A stretch of DNA of 64,000 nt from Achatina immaculata (GCA_009760885.1 CM019697.1:24876210-24940209); one strand, 5' to 3'; counted from the stretch's first letter, positions 35,001 through 44,860 are shown. Notes: generated by a model not told the origin, from the letters alone. Numbers and translations: made by a program.

Positions 35001-38000
35001 AATGACAATACAAACCAATATGGTGTAGCAAACATTTGCGATAATAGTTTTAGACAACAGAGTTTAGTAGTTATTTTGTCAACAAGAGAAATATATGCAG
35101 ACAAAAAACTGACATAGGTAACATATAGAGGAAACTCTGCTGTAGGCAGTGGAACAACACAACTCCTTCAAATCATCAGAGGCGGTCCCCTCCCCAGAAA
35201 AGTGTTTCGGCCCTATTAAATTCCTGACATCTGGGGGGTTGGGGAGGCAGCTGGGTCATGACTCACAGGAGTCTTGTGAGTTTTTTTTTTTTTCCCATCC
35301 TGGAACTGAACCCAAGATCTTCAAAATGCCACTGCACATAGATAAATGATCCGTAAGAATTTTCTGGCTAAAGTCCACAGTTGAATAGATTCCTCAGTGC
35401 ACAACAACTGATGTCTAGGTCTGCCTTGATTTACAGTTTAAATAGGAAAAGCAACGAATTCGAGCAAAAATCATATTTTGATGTGTTCTGCTTGTGTCCA
35501 CGTATGTTATGTGAATTTCTGTGAGAGAGAGAGAGGGGGGAGGAGATTCTGCATTAAATTTACTCCGGAAAGAATGTATGCAAAAAGCACTCTCACGAAA
35601 TAATCAATACTGAACAAGGGAGAAGGGCGAGTCTGGAATTATAAAAAAAAAGGGGGTGCTTCTTTGTAAGAAATTACAGCGCAATATCTATCGATGGAGA
35701 AGTGGACGGAACATTCAGACACGTATTTTACAGCACATGTGGGCTGCTGTACTTATGGCATATATTATCATGGCAATATTACTTCTGCGATTTGTACAGG
35801 GACAGGCTGTCATGAAAATGTAAAGAAATACGAAGACACAGACGCAGCGTTGTTGTAGGACCTGTCTGTAGTTGAGAATTCGACTTCTTTGTAGCTGATG
35901 TCATAAGGCCCAGTGAGAGTGTGGTCGAGCTAGAGCATAGTTCAGGGGCCCGAATGTCTTCTCTTGTTTTAATGTGGGTCCAGGATGATTTATCCTGTTT
36001 TTTTGTGGGGGTTGGGTGGGGTGGGGGAGCAGTAAAGGATGAAAACAGAAAAATAAAATGGCTACTCCGCGGGGGGAGGAGGGGCAGAATAGTTAATGGA
36101 TACTTTACATAACCTCTATAGGATGTCCTGGATGCTGTGATGTGCATCACGTGGGGCTCCTTCTCTCTCTCGCATGATAAAGTGGCTTTTTAACTTGCTG
36201 GGGCGGGGATGAGTAAAAAGCTTGACCGAATTAACACAACTGCCCGTTTTCTAGAGGGGGGGGGGGCTGGGAGGGGTAGGTCAGGATCTTTGCCAAACCA
36301 GTTTATTTATCTGGGGCATTCATTTAACACAGTCGGTCGTACGATTCTTAGAATGCCAGTCTTTACCGTAATATTTAATCGTTTCTCACAGGCTGTAAGG
36401 AAACACACAAAGCCTGGATAGTTTACTGTGCTGGGATTTGGGATGGGTAGATGGGGTTAATTGACTGATTGTTTTATCTTTATTTCAAAAGAGTTAAGAG
36501 TTGGGCACGCAGGCCCGTCTGACATTCTGCCCTTTATCATACACCTTTCACTCTGTTCCAGACATTCTACAAATATGCTGCTCATATAACAAACATAATT
36601 AACAATAAAATAACAACATACACATAAAATAACTAACCACATACACATATAAATAACTAACTACATACACATATAAATGACTAACTACATACACATATAA
36701 ATTACTAACTACATACACATATAAATGACTAACTACATACACATATAAATTACTAACTACATACACATATAAATGACTATCTGCCAAACAAAAATTTCAT
36801 TACTATTAAGAATAATGAGTTCGGTGATGGTAAGAGCAGTCTAAATAACTTTTACGATTCATGGAGGCATGTAGTCGACATCAAATAGATACTGGAAAAG
36901 TTTGTAGTTGTAGGAAGGAGTGTAGTTTATATAGTTAAATACAGAAGGGGAGGGTATTCCAAAGGCGAGCAGCAGAATAAGTAAAGCTTTTCTTGTAAAG
37001 ATCAAGTCTAGATTTTGGAAGACATGTTGTTCAGGCGTTGGCTGCACTTTGGGCTAAATTTAAACAGGTTCCATAGATAAGGCGGAGCATGCCGTGAAAT
37101 AATTTGATGTACCAACTTGGCTTTGTTGAAGAGGAATCTGTTCTTAAGAGGCAGTATTTTGATACGTTTGTGCTGGTTAGTTGTTTGTGTTTGATCTTTA
37201 TAACAAATAAGCTTTACTGCTCGCTTTTGAAGTGAGTGAACCCTCTTTGTATTTGTTAATGAGAAGCCATCCCAGATTGTTGAGCAATAGTCTAAATGTG
37301 TTTGTATATGAGATATGTAGTATGTCTTCCTTGTGTCTTGACTGATGAAGTGCTTGATTTTGGCTAAATGATATACTTTTTGCGCGATGAATTTTGTTAG
37401 ACCTTGCACATGAGAGTTCCAGGTCAGATGTTGGTCAATAATAAGACCTAGTGTTTTGTGCTCGCTAACGTTTTCTATCTGTGATGTTTCAGCACAGAGC
37501 CGAAGTGTTTTTGTTGCGTTTTGTGGTTTCTGTCTTGTTGTTATGAGCATTGATTTTGTTTTATCAGTATTTATAATCATGCCATTGTTGTTGCTCTATC
37601 TAATTAGATTGTATAACTCGACCTGAAGAGTTGATTCTAGATTAATACAATTGTAGTCACTGGTGTAGACTGTGCAATCATTGGCAAAAAGGTCACAAGA
37701 AGAGCGTTTAAGATGAAGCGGAAGATCATTGATATTGATAGCAAAGAGTAACGGGACTAGAATAGAACCTTGCGGAACATCAGTGTCAACTATAGCAGAA
37801 TTTGATAGAGAATTGTTGAAGAGAGAGAATACATTAAAATGAATTCAAGTGTTCCCCCACATTCACACAGCGCAAGAGACTGACACTTGTATAACCGTCA
37901 CAGACAGCAGGAAGGGAACCAGTGAAATCCAATCGGTAGCAGCCAGGGCACACAACACCCATAACTGAGTCATCAATCCGTGGGCCAGGGGATCGATAAC

Positions 38001-40607
38001 TGGCTCTCTATCAACAGAGATGTTCTCACACAACACTCACTGGCATCTCGCAGCAGACGGGAAGGATGGCATCTTTTATAGCTTCGTTTTGTTGATGAGA
38101 TGTGCAACACAAGATACAAACTAGTAATATAGATTTCATGATGAGGCTAAAACATCTATCTTCAAGATCCCGGGGACGAGTCTTCATTAATTAATAGTTT
38201 TTAAATATTTTTTTTTACATAAAAACATTTTAGGGTTACTAGTAATCGAACAGAGCGCCATATCCAGACATCGGGTGTAAAAGCTTAAATTCATCAGTCA
38301 CTGACCATCACAACACAAAAAGCAACTTTTTTTCCCCCTGAAAACCAGCATTAACTTCTTCGTGATTTTCGTTCAACACGTCACGCTCAGTCTGCGTCCC
38401 TCAGGTATTCAGGTCCACTGTTTTCACAGATTTAGAAACACTGGGTTTCAGCTGATGTTTATTTATGTAAAGCGACAAAGTTCATGGCCGTTGATGTCGG
38501 AGATTTCGGCCGAATAAAACTAAAACTAAATCTTAACAGTGGTGTGTTTGATTTCTAAAATAATAAAATACATCTTGTTTCTTTCTTATTTTAAAATTTG
38601 AACTATTGCTCGGCATATCTTTACTGTGGTTATCATGTTTTTATGAATATATTTAGTTATAAATATTATAATGACAGTTTATGCCATAGTAGACAGTTCT
38701 TAATATTGAAGAAGGTTGGCTAGTAAAGACGATTAAATAGAGAAAACTTAAATATTTTGGACACATTAAATGTCATGATAATTTAGAGAAGACCGTATTG
38801 GAAGGGTACATAATGGGAAAAAGAAAAAGAGGAAGACCAAAACGAAAATGGCTGCAAGACATCGTTGACGATCTGCAAATAGATGCATCAGTAGCAGGCC
38901 ATCTTGCTCACAACCGAGAGGCTTACAGGAGTGCTGTTTGGGAGGCAAAGTTCCGCAAGGGACATGCATATGAATGAATGAATGAGACAGTTCTGAGACA
39001 ACCAAATCAAGGCTTTTGTGAAATTTGTCGAGCATCACTTTCACAGCAACTTTTCTCACCAATATTAATTTTGCAGACTGGTCTCAGTAACAACAAAACG
39101 AACGCCCAGTCTTCTTGCATCTGTGTCTTTTGTTTTCAACTTTGGCTTCGTTTTCTCTTCCAGAGATGCTGCGCACTTACGCTGGTTATCTCATGGCCAC
39201 TTCCTCGCATTCTTAGTAAATGATGAAAAAAATCTCTCGTTGGCGACTCACATCTTCGTATCTCAGATCAAGTGTACAATTTACTCAGACTCTCAGACTT
39301 CTTGCTTCTAGAAGTTCGCCTTGTTTACTTTATCTGTGTTTAGTTTTATCTTTTCTTGATACCTACCCCCGGATATCTTAAAACAAATAAACAAACAAAC
39401 AAACACAGAGTTATGTTCATCATGTTTGGAAAATGTGCTATGGCTAATTTCATTATTTCTAAGTGGAATTAATATTCACATTTCCCAGCCTCAGAAATCC
39501 GACGTTCTTGTCAATCCTTTCCCTGTCAGGCAATGTACCATCACGACAGCCTGTCTACCTGGAGCAGCAAGTAGGGCGAAGGATAAGACCTGGATTTAAT
39601 TCTGACTGTCTGGCTTCGATGAAGGTCTTGTCTATGCCTTCTTGGTTTGGCTCTGTCACTGACAACATAGACTGTACTTTGCAACGATAAACTATATCAG
39701 CTGTCTTGATAGACTGTACTTTGCAACGATAAACTATATCAGCTGTCTTGATAGACTGTAGTTTGCAACGATAAACTATATCAACTGTCTTGATAGACTG
39801 TACTTTGCAATGATAAACTATATCAGCTGTCTTGATAGACTGTAGTTTGCAACGATAAACTATATCAACTGTCTTGATAGACTGTAGTTTGCAACGATAA
39901 ACTATATCAGCTGTCTTGATAGACTGTACTTTGCAACGATAAACTATATCAGCTGTCTTGATAGACTGTACTTTGCAACGATAAACTATATCAACTGTCT
40001 TGATAGACTGTAGTTTGCAACGATAAACTATATCAACTGTCTTGATAGACTGTACTTTGCAACGATAAACTATATCAGCTGTCTTGATAGACTGTAGTTT
40101 GCAACGATAAACTATATCAGCTGTCTTGATAGACTGTAGCTTGCAACGCTGAACTATATCAGCTATCTTGTTAAAAATGATTCATTGTTATTGCTCCAAT
40201 ATTTTATCCAGTTTAAAGTGGTCCCGTTTATCAACACGTGATGCAAGCTTTTTCATGTTTATAAAAGAAGTACAATCTCTGTTGAGAAAATATCTGTTTA
40301 TTAGTAAATTCCGAGCATGTGTACATATAAACGATATTCAACAAGATTACTACATCAGACTGGCTTCTGAGACATGTCACTTCCACCAATCAATAAAAGA
40401 AAAATGGCTATGATAATGACCAGAAGCCATACTATTTCCATGCTACTAACATGGGTATCATGAACTCCATTTTATAGATATTATCTAACAGAAATCAATA
40501 ACAACAAAATTCAAAATACACCAGATTTACTTACTTCTCTCGTACCACTCCTCATCAACTACTTCTTGTGCATCTTCCTCCATGCCGAAGAAATCCGAGG
40601 ACTCCAT
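25779..40607 (-). CDS. CDR2: CDR2/CDR2L-like coiled-coil protein, complete
   Basis: Six coding exons on the minus strand: 40607-40535, 32774-32662, 32058-31910, 29827-29208, 28619-28492 and 26054-25779. They join in phase to 1359 bases, or 452 residues, close to the roughly 454 residues of vertebrate CDR2. The protein starts MESSDFFGMEEDA. The signature LQLAAELGKALLEKNRELE follows at residues 26-44, then long coiled coils, a segment ESQYQSLFTKYQ near residue 345, HKEVQT near 377, and a C-terminal PPYKALFKDIFATLRKSR block. CDR2 proteins are cytoplasmic coiled-coil proteins; the molecular role is not settled. A single gene of this kind fits the pre-duplication state of vertebrate CDR2 and CDR2L. 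Intron 1 is 7.8 kb and intron 5 uses a GC donor. Confidence 0.93.
26085..26537. repeat. TACA/TGTA-rich array in CDR2 intron 5
   Basis: About 450 bp of alternating acttgtacatacatatatac and cctgtacatacatacaca units. It is rich in the self-complementary TGTACA and open in most frames on both strands, hence many spurious reading frames. Confidence 0.95.
26537..27775 (+). mobile_element. mariner element in CDR2 intron 5
   Basis: The left terminus after TA is cgaggggtgattgataagtt, a mariner-type inverted repeat. The right end near 27755-27775 has a decayed match (aagttatcaacaaataatcc). The element encloses one transposase pseudogene. It sits directly at the edge of the TA-rich array, as fits TA-targeted insertion. 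It is antisense to CDR2. Confidence 0.83.
26706..27750 (+). pseudogene. mariner transposase (inactive)
   Basis: Full-length mariner transposase reading frame of about 348 codons, with stops at 26724 and near 26830, 27055 and 27451. The catalytic Asp positions are still readable: TMDETW, then DNA after the 27451 stop where Gln is usual, then SPDLAPSDYYLF. The DNA-binding linker reads EDDPRPGTPRT. The family differs from the mariner at 17585. Confidence 0.87.
27776..28491 (-). other. CDR2: CDR2 intron 5, remaining part
   Basis: Unique-looking AT-rich intronic sequence. No repeat family or exon was recognised. Confidence 0.45.
28492..28619 (-). CDS. CDR2: CDR2 exon 5
   Basis: 128 bases. The acceptor is tatgtgcag before 28619 and the donor reads CAG then GCAAGT, a GC-type donor with otherwise perfect consensus. 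It encodes SINKVASDAKEIQVGED, ASLSILDELESQYQSLFTKY and QAVIQ, matching the segment before the C-terminal block in CDR2. Entering phase 1 and leaving phase 0 both agree with the neighbouring exons. Confidence 0.9.
28722..28945 (-). mobile_element. tRNA-derived SINE
   Basis: On the minus strand a B-box-like gctttgaatctcc lies near 28935. A body follows, ending gactacctttaccctttac-like at the left edge. The body wording (ggctgggttgacctcaggg on the plus strand) is typical of molluscan-style SINEs. The A box is degraded. Confidence 0.6.
29208..29827 (-). CDS. CDR2: CDR2 exon 4 (largest)
   Basis: 620 bases. The acceptor is aatttcag before 29827 and the donor is gtgagc. It starts QSALIRHLEDKVDDLQKKLD, a coiled coil. 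A Ser-rich stretch RRTSSLNRLSMSDRN follows, then a second coiled coil around KLQDSVQHLKVQQTIDRRKL to KVLETKLSEAIMIQYELEEV. An acidic tail containing EPEKKMLSELEHDDPELRSE ends the exon. Confidence 0.92.
29830..30182 (-). other. CDR2: CDR2 intron 3, nothing recognised
   Basis: AT-rich non-coding sequence between exon 4 and an RTE fragment. Confidence 0.4.
30183..30632 (-). mobile_element. RTE 3'-end fragment (450 bp)
   Basis: Begins cattcattcattaatttgc (the tail) and continues with gcatgtcccttgcggaattt, the reverse complement of the RTE 3' end. It extends to the region equivalent to about 8000 in the master copy and is heavily mutated. Confidence 0.82.
30822..31112. repeat. 22-bp minisatellite, about 13 copies
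   Basis: Two alternating unit types share aagaccctaactacag: one adds tccacc, the other gttgtc. The array lies in CDR2 intron 3. Confidence 0.92.
31113..31435 (-). other. CDR2: CDR2 intron 3, nothing recognised
   Basis: Non-coding sequence between a minisatellite and a short interrupted tandem repeat. Confidence 0.4.
31436..31762. repeat. ~40-bp tandem repeat split by a LINE scrap
   Basis: Copies of ttttatatacactctattat with atatggaaagat lie at 31436-31512 and again at 31690-31762. The piece between them is foreign. Confidence 0.8.
31513..31694 (-). mobile_element. 3' scrap of second LINE family
   Basis: Matches 8590-8780: gggctcgcaaggttgttcgc and agcttttcaatctcatcaag. It is read on the minus strand as the C-terminus of the LINE protein and is inserted in the tandem repeat described at 31436-31762. 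Confidence 0.78.
31910..32058 (-). CDS. CDR2: CDR2 exon 3
   Basis: 149 bases. The acceptor is catcacttccag before 32058 and the donor is gtgagt. It encodes FLKSQLETMRTMTESRN, RIYEEVDRTAQDLEKSNQKM and IMEARADKQKIE plus a split Lys. This coiled coil matches the vertebrate tract with VYEQLD-ARELEETNQKL-type wording. Confidence 0.93.
32059..32661 (-). other. CDR2: CDR2 intron 2, nothing recognised
   Basis: AT-rich intron of about 600 bp without evident repeats. Confidence 0.5.
32662..32774 (-). CDS. CDR2: CDR2 exon 2 (signature coiled coil)
   Basis: 113 bases. The acceptor is tttctgtcacag before 32774 and the donor is gtgatc. With the split Asn codon it encodes LQLAAELGKALLEKNRELE and SQVNQLQNINQDQAMEIQ. 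The AELGK-LLE-N-ELE pattern is the most diagnostic part of the CDR2/HAP1-N/BICDR group. Confidence 0.94.
32777..32925. repeat. 56-bp tandem repeat abutting the CDR2 exon 2 acceptor
   Basis: About 2.6 copies containing gtgacagaaacagttgtggg and aagatgtgtttaagaatcat. On the minus strand each copy carries tttctgtcaccag, almost identical to the true acceptor tttctgtcacag. Confidence 0.9.
33042..33060 (+). other. G-quadruplex-type motif
   Basis: gggaggggcaggggagggg: four G runs of at least three with loops a, ca and a. It lies in CDR2 intron 1, with the G-rich strand opposite to the transcript. Confidence 0.6.
33093..33385. repeat. 33-bp minisatellite, 9 copies
   Basis: The unit contains gcctcagagagcaagcaaag. 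The period is a multiple of three, giving spurious Ser/Lys/Arg-rich open frames on both strands. Confidence 0.95.
33463..33728 (-). mobile_element. tRNA-derived SINE with tripled 3' part
   Basis: On the minus strand, gtggctggtgcactagtctc (A-box-like) is followed by ggattcaaatctg (B-box-like). The body then has ctgaccacatcaccctctag. That last part, 59 bp long, occurs three times in tandem at 33463-33625. The body matches the SINE at 44640-44860. Confidence 0.68.
33729..34149 (-). other. CDR2: CDR2 intron 1, nothing recognised
   Basis: Non-coding sequence between a SINE and a minisatellite. Confidence 0.4.
34150..34660. repeat. 30/33-bp minisatellite, about 16 copies
   Basis: The unit contains acacagtataccaacacaga followed by cacaaaaaac and an optional aga. 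It gives long spurious frames on both strands. Confidence 0.93.
34661..35144 (-). other. CDR2: CDR2 intron 1, nothing recognised
   Basis: Unique-looking non-coding sequence. Confidence 0.4.
35145..35360 (-). mobile_element. probable tRNA-derived SINE
   Basis: The minus strand has gggttcagttccaggatg, which fits a pol III B box at 9 of 11 positions. A GC-richer body follows, ending near cctctgatgatttgaagg. Confidence 0.5.
35361..36469 (-). other. CDR2: CDR2 intron 1 with G-rich stretches
   Basis: No genes or known repeat families. It holds GAGAGA near 35524 and three G-rich patches: 36007-36027, 36070-36085 and 36254-36283. The first has four G runs of at least three with loops tt, t and t, a canonical quadruplex motif. 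Confidence 0.5.
36470..37815 (-). mobile_element. CR1-like LINE, second copy, 5'-truncated
   Basis: Same family as 10440-13128. Minus-strand frames read MIINTDKTKSMLITTRQKPQ, then SEHKTLGLIIDQHLTWNSH, QTHLDYCSTIWDGFSLTN and AKLVHQIISRHAPPYLWNLF. It stops abruptly in the RT palm at about 37815. Its 3' part holds a 24-bp tandem repeat (36600-36785). A frame break lies near 37010-37045. Confidence 0.82.
36600..36785. repeat. 24-bp tandem repeat, about 8 copies
   Basis: The unit contains actaactacatacacatata. It lies in the 3' untranslated part of the CR1-like copy, where the sister copy at about 10650 has only a single related unit (acataaataaatgactatct). Confidence 0.9.
37816..38695 (-). other. 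CDR2: CDR2 intron 1, nothing firm
   Basis: No genes. Moderately GC-rich to 38180, then AT-rich. I see no inverted or direct terminal repeats. Confidence 0.4.
38696..38986 (+). mobile_element. RTE 3'-end fragment
   Basis: Reads cttaatattgaagaaggttg through gggacatgcatatgaatgaa plus the tgaa tail, matching 8165-8435 of the long copy. Confidence 0.85.
38987..39667 (-). other. CDR2: CDR2 intron 1, nothing recognised
   Basis: Non-coding sequence with a short aaacaaac run at 39385-39402. Confidence 0.4.
39668..40165. repeat. 42-bp minisatellite, about 12 copies
   Basis: The unit contains gataaactatatcagctgtc and ttgatagactgtactttgca. Copies alternate between tactttg and tagtttg variants. Confidence 0.95.
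40535..40607 (-). CDS. CDR2: CDR2 exon 1 coding part
   Basis: The ATG is at 40607-40605 and the donor is gtaagt after 40535. It encodes MESSDFFGMEEDA then QEVVDEEWYER plus one base. The acidic tract before WYE matches the N-terminus of CDR2 and CDR2L, where a similar acidic run precedes WYD. Confidence 0.9.
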
Positions 40608-41749
40608 CGATGACAAGATGATTTCACTAAAACCTTACAAAAACCACACACACATACTACGTGGCAGGTGTCGAACACAAAAACTCATCACCGATTAACC
40701 GTTTAATGAGATTCGTGATCACTCTGGCATGGGCTACTCACAATCAATATGGAATTCTCATTCCCAGCCAAACAAAGTAACAACCATCTGTTAGCTTGTT
40801 CAGAATGAAAACCGATCAATATTTCGCCACACTAACAGATCAAGGATAGCTTCCATAGGCTGGCTTCGGCAGGACGAGTAAAAACGTGATTATTCCAACT
40901 TTCATTACTTACTTCTTGCTCTGCTGTAAAGACTTACAGAATAAGGAATGCATGAACACAGCTGTATGTTTATGTCTACGCCGACTTAAAGGCCAAGTCT
41001 GTAATCAGATGCAGGCAGCGATCTGGACTAGTCCTCTCTGCCGACCTATTGGAGATTTCCCTGGAGTTTTTCTACGGAAGCCCGAAAGATCACATGTTGC
41101 AGAGCATAAAATCGACATTTTAAAATTAAAAGTTCTTGTAATTTTTAATTTCGAACAATGTCCCTTAATTGTAAAACAAATTCTTTTATGTTTTAAGACA
41201 CGTACTGAAACAGGAAAAGGTCACTGGACAGTTGTTTTTAATTTAATTTTTTTTCTTTTGTCTGGGTTATCATCATTGCACTCCAGTCATGTCCATGTTT
41301 GTTCAGATCCCCCCCCCCCCAGCTTTCAATATATCCATCCGCATCCTGTGGCTGACAGTGCCTGTCTTCTTCTTCTTCTTCTTCTCTTCTACCACCAAGA
41401 CTGCCCCGTGATTCTACTGAATTTACTCCTGTGGTCCTCGATAGGTCCCGTGGTTCCCCCTTTGGTCCCCGAAAGGACCGCACGAGATCCCCGACAGGAC
41501 CACAAGAGGTTCAGAGTATCGCAGGGCTTGAGCCTGTATTCTTGGTGGGTCTCAAGTGAGAATGCGTGACACCGTGGTTTTCGTTGCACCAGTTTAATCT
41601 AGAGTTGGACTTTCTCAGCGGAAAACCTCAGCGTGATTAGGATACGTATACATCTCCGTCGGGTGAGAGGTGGTTGCCTATCTAGACTGCCCTGGTTCAG
41701 TGTCTCCGACTTCAGCATTTTGTGATCGTGGCCGCTACCCTTTCTAGTT
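40608..41749 (-). other. CDR2 5' flank / putative promoter and intergenic sequence
   Basis: Sequence upstream of the CDR2 start. No TATA box or CpG island is evident. The stretch at 40894-40960 resembles 54178-54225. C10 at 41311-41320 and (ctt)n at 41368-41394 are present. Confidence 0.45.
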
Positions 41750-42790
41750 GTGACCAGGACGGAGCTTTTGTCCAGGAGGACGAATCCTCGCCACCAGTAA
41801 GTTTCACACCTGGGTTAAGCCGGTTTAGGCATATTATCCCAGTATGTGCGTGTTTAGGACATGACCGACCTCTAGAGCAGAGGTACTGTGACACGAGTAG
41901 CCATCAAGTTTCACCCCTGGTTTAAGCAGTTTAGGCATATTTCACCAGTATGGTGTATATCGGACATGGCCGGCCTCTTGAACAGAGGTGCCGTGGTATG
42001 AGTAGCTCTCGCCGCGAGTGTGCCTGTCTTGTTTTGGTTGACCAGTTGTCTCGCATATCCAGTATGCCTCTCGTTCCTGGTCATGCCAGTCTGTATTCCC
42101 AAATCTCTGAGTCTGAGTAGCGATGTAGATTCACTGTCCTCGAAATCATCCACTCTGAGCACTTTAACAATATCAGTTCGATCGAGTGGTTGTTCATCTG
42201 CAATGATGGCATACCCAACCACTCTCTCTCTCATTTCCATGGATGTCCACTTGCCCAGGGACGTAGATGAAGGTGACTCTGCGGATCGTTCATTTCTGCA
42301 ATGACTCCAGCCACTGCCTGCGTACAGAACTTGCCTCGACCTTCCAGCCACTGCCTGCGCACAGAACCTGCCTCGACCTTCCAGCCACTGCCTGCGTACA
42401 GAACCTGCCTCGACCTTCCAGCCACTGCCTGCGTACAGAACCTGCCTCGACCTTCCAGCCACTGCCTGCGTACAGAACCTGCCTCGACCTTCCGGATCAT
42501 ACTCATTGAATCACTTAGTATGCAGACACGGGTGTAGTCTTGTGATTCAAGCTATACGAGTGCTTTCGTTACTGCCATCACCTCCGTCGTCATACTGCTT
42601 GTGGTCATAATGAAGGCACCGCTGGCTTCCTGGATTGCTCTGCCCGCTGAAAGTGCTGTGAATGCCCATGCACTCCTTTGATATCGTGCAACGGGCCTGT
42701 CTGTGTAAATCATAGCATCTGCCTCATTGGAGTTTTCACTGATGAGGGGGTTTCCTCAGCATTTATAGCAAGTGGAAAAATCCGCTGGAC
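41750..42790 (-). mobile_element. RNase H module (copy 2) with internal minisatellite
   Basis: The minus strand reads a block YQRSAWAFTALSAGRAIQEA, SMTTEVMAVTKAL (Glu) and CILSDSMSMIRKVEAG (Asp). Five tandem 37-bp copies interrupt it. Then come FIYVPGQVDIHGNERE (His/Asn-Glu block) and DEQPLDRTDIVKVLRV to QLVNQNKTGTL. The 3' end (around 41780-41960) contains a diverged direct duplication of about 100 bp. No reverse transcriptase is attached. Confidence 0.68.
42301..42495. repeat. 37-bp minisatellite inside RNase H module, 5 copies
   Basis: The unit contains cttccagccactgcctgcgt and acagaacctgcctcgac. The period is not a multiple of three, so each copy reads the same bases in a new frame. This accounts for alternating AGSVRRQWLEG and related peptides. 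Confidence 0.93.
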
Positions 42791-43272
42791 AGGTGAGATA
42801 ACTTAGTGTAGTGTTGCTAGAATTTAGACATATGCTACATTCATGACGTAACTATCATACATAGGCTGGAAGATCCGCTTCTGTTTCTCTTCTCAATTTT
42901 CTTTCATTTTTATGTAAATAAAATATATTTCATTGTGCTCTATTTTAGAAAAAAGACTATTTCTGATCTCCACCTACACTCTACCTGCGCAGTTTATTTT
43001 AAACGCACGGTTCCATCACTCGTGGATGATTACCTCGCGTCCTACTTAGAATATAAAATAGTTCCACTAAGAGCGACCTTACTTGTGTTTATGTACACGC
43101 TCTTCCAGTCTCTTGCTTGCAGCCGGCATATTTCAACTCGACTTTTTTTTATTTCTGTTCATTACCATTTACAGTATCCGTTATGAATAAAACTTACAGT
43201 GTAGTAATTGTGCGTTCATTTCTTAAACGTAGTTTTGATCAGTAAGATTGCTATGCATTATTATTACTGAAC
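42791..43272. other. intergenic, nothing recognised
   Basis: AT-rich non-coding sequence. Confidence 0.4.
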
Positions 43273-44298
43273 CTACTGGATTTCCAACACATTTGATACA
43301 ATTAACATCACTGCTGTATCTAGACCAACAAGCAGCAGTAAGAATAAATAGTGAAACAACAACTTGGTTTGACATAAAATAAGGGGTCCTTAAAGGGGTG
43401 CATATTGTCGCCTTACTTATTTAACTTGTATACTGAAAACATAATGAGGAATATTAGAGAAGATGTAGACAAAGAATTTTATAATGCCATAACAATTGGA
43501 GGTTATGAAATACCAGAGATTAGATATGCTGATGACACACTATTACTGTTCACAATACAAAAAGGAAAACTATGTCAGTCCGTAAGAATAATGAAGAGCA
43601 AAATCTCTGTCTTAATGCGAATAAAACTAAATTGATGACAACTGACAAAACAAATAAGGCAGCTGAAATATGTATCAATGAGGAAAAATTGGAAGAGGCG
43701 GTGACATTTTTTTAATATCTTGGATCACTACTAACTAATAATGGAGATACAATGTGGGAAATTAAAAGGAGGACACCTATCACTCTTCAAAAAGTAAAAC
43801 AACTAAAGAATCTGTAGAGAGGAACAAACAGAACTACAAAAATAAGATTTTTAAGGGCATGTATCTTTCCCATTGCAACATATGCCTGTGAGACTTGGAC
43901 ATTTAACAAAACAGCTGAGAAACACACAAATGCCTTTGAATGTAAATGCTACAGAAGAGTTCTTCAAATATCATGGACAGAAAAAAGAACAAATATATCC
44001 ATACTACAAGAACTTAATATTGAAGAAGGCTGGCTAGTAAAGAAGATTAAACAGAGAAAACTTAATTAAATATTTTGGACACATTAAACGTCATGTTAAT
44101 TTAGAGAAGACCGTCTTGGAAGGGTACATAATGGGAAAAAGAAATGAGGAAGACCAAGGCGAAGATGGTTGCAAGACATCATTGATAATCTGCAAATGGA
44201 TGCATCAGCAGCAGGGAATCTTGCTTAGAACTGAGAGGCCTACAGGAGAGCTATTAGGAAGGCAAAGTTCCACAAGAGGCATGCAAATGACTGACTGA
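43273..44298 (+). mobile_element. RTE, 5'-truncated copy (RT to 3' end)
   Basis: Starts inside the RT domain (tttccaacacatttgataca, equal to 7426 onward) and runs to the tail catgcaaatgactgactgac. It reads LSPYLFNLYTENIMR and IRYADDTLLL, with stops and frameshifts at several points (for example 43380, 43815). Confidence 0.87.
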
Positions 44299-44324
44299 CC
44301 TGATTACATGACAGAACCATTTTT

Positions 44325-44567
44325 TAGAAGCTGCATGTGTTAATGTCCAGTTTCTTGAGCCGCATGCATGTGTTAATGTCTAGTTTCTTGAGCTGCATGC
44401 ATGTGTTAATGTCCAGTTTCTTGAGCCGCATGCATGTGTTAATGTCTAGTTTCTTGAGCCGCATGCATGTGTTAATGTCTAGTTTCTTGAGCCGCATGCA
44501 TGTGTTAATGTCCAGTTTCTTGAGCCGCATGCATGTGTTAATGTCTAGTTTCTTGAGCTGCATGACA
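44325..44567. repeat. 33-bp minisatellite, 7 copies
   Basis: The unit contains catgcatgtgttaatgtcta and gtttcttgagc. It is open in frame on both strands. Confidence 0.95.
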
Positions 44568-44639
44568 CTGTTTTCTCCTCATTACAAACTGTTCCACCCT
44601 TTGACATAAAAAAGAGCAGTCCTGTCACGCCATACAGAC

Positions 44640-44860
44640 TCACAGGGGATTTGTTGCTAGTGGCCATATTGTCCTCACCCTGAAGGGACTCCAGTGGATG
44701 ATGTGGTCAGTATCATGCTGCCTGTCTTTCCCTCTACAACTCCACAAGGATCTGGGAACCCATTTGTACAGCTGGGACAACTCTGACAGGACTTGAACCG
44801 TTGACCTCTGTGTGAGAAAAGGGCATTTTGATGTAACAGGTTCAAAAACAGTGACCGGTG
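44640..44860 (-). mobile_element. tRNA-derived SINE
   Basis: On the minus strand ggttcaagtcc matches the pol III B box at 10 of 11 positions. The body has gcatgatactgaccacatca, shared with the SINE at 33463-33728. The A box is not clear. Confidence 0.65.

Noticed and set aside
41238..41589. Minus-strand Arg/Glu-rich frames
   Set aside because: Driven by (ctt)n and C-run simple sequence. No homology recognised.
43405..43635. Host gene candidate with YADD motif
   Set aside because: It is part of a truncated RTE reverse transcriptase.
44780..44800. tRNA gene (perfect-looking B box)
   Set aside because: No cloverleaf or clear A box. The body matches another SINE copy at 33463.
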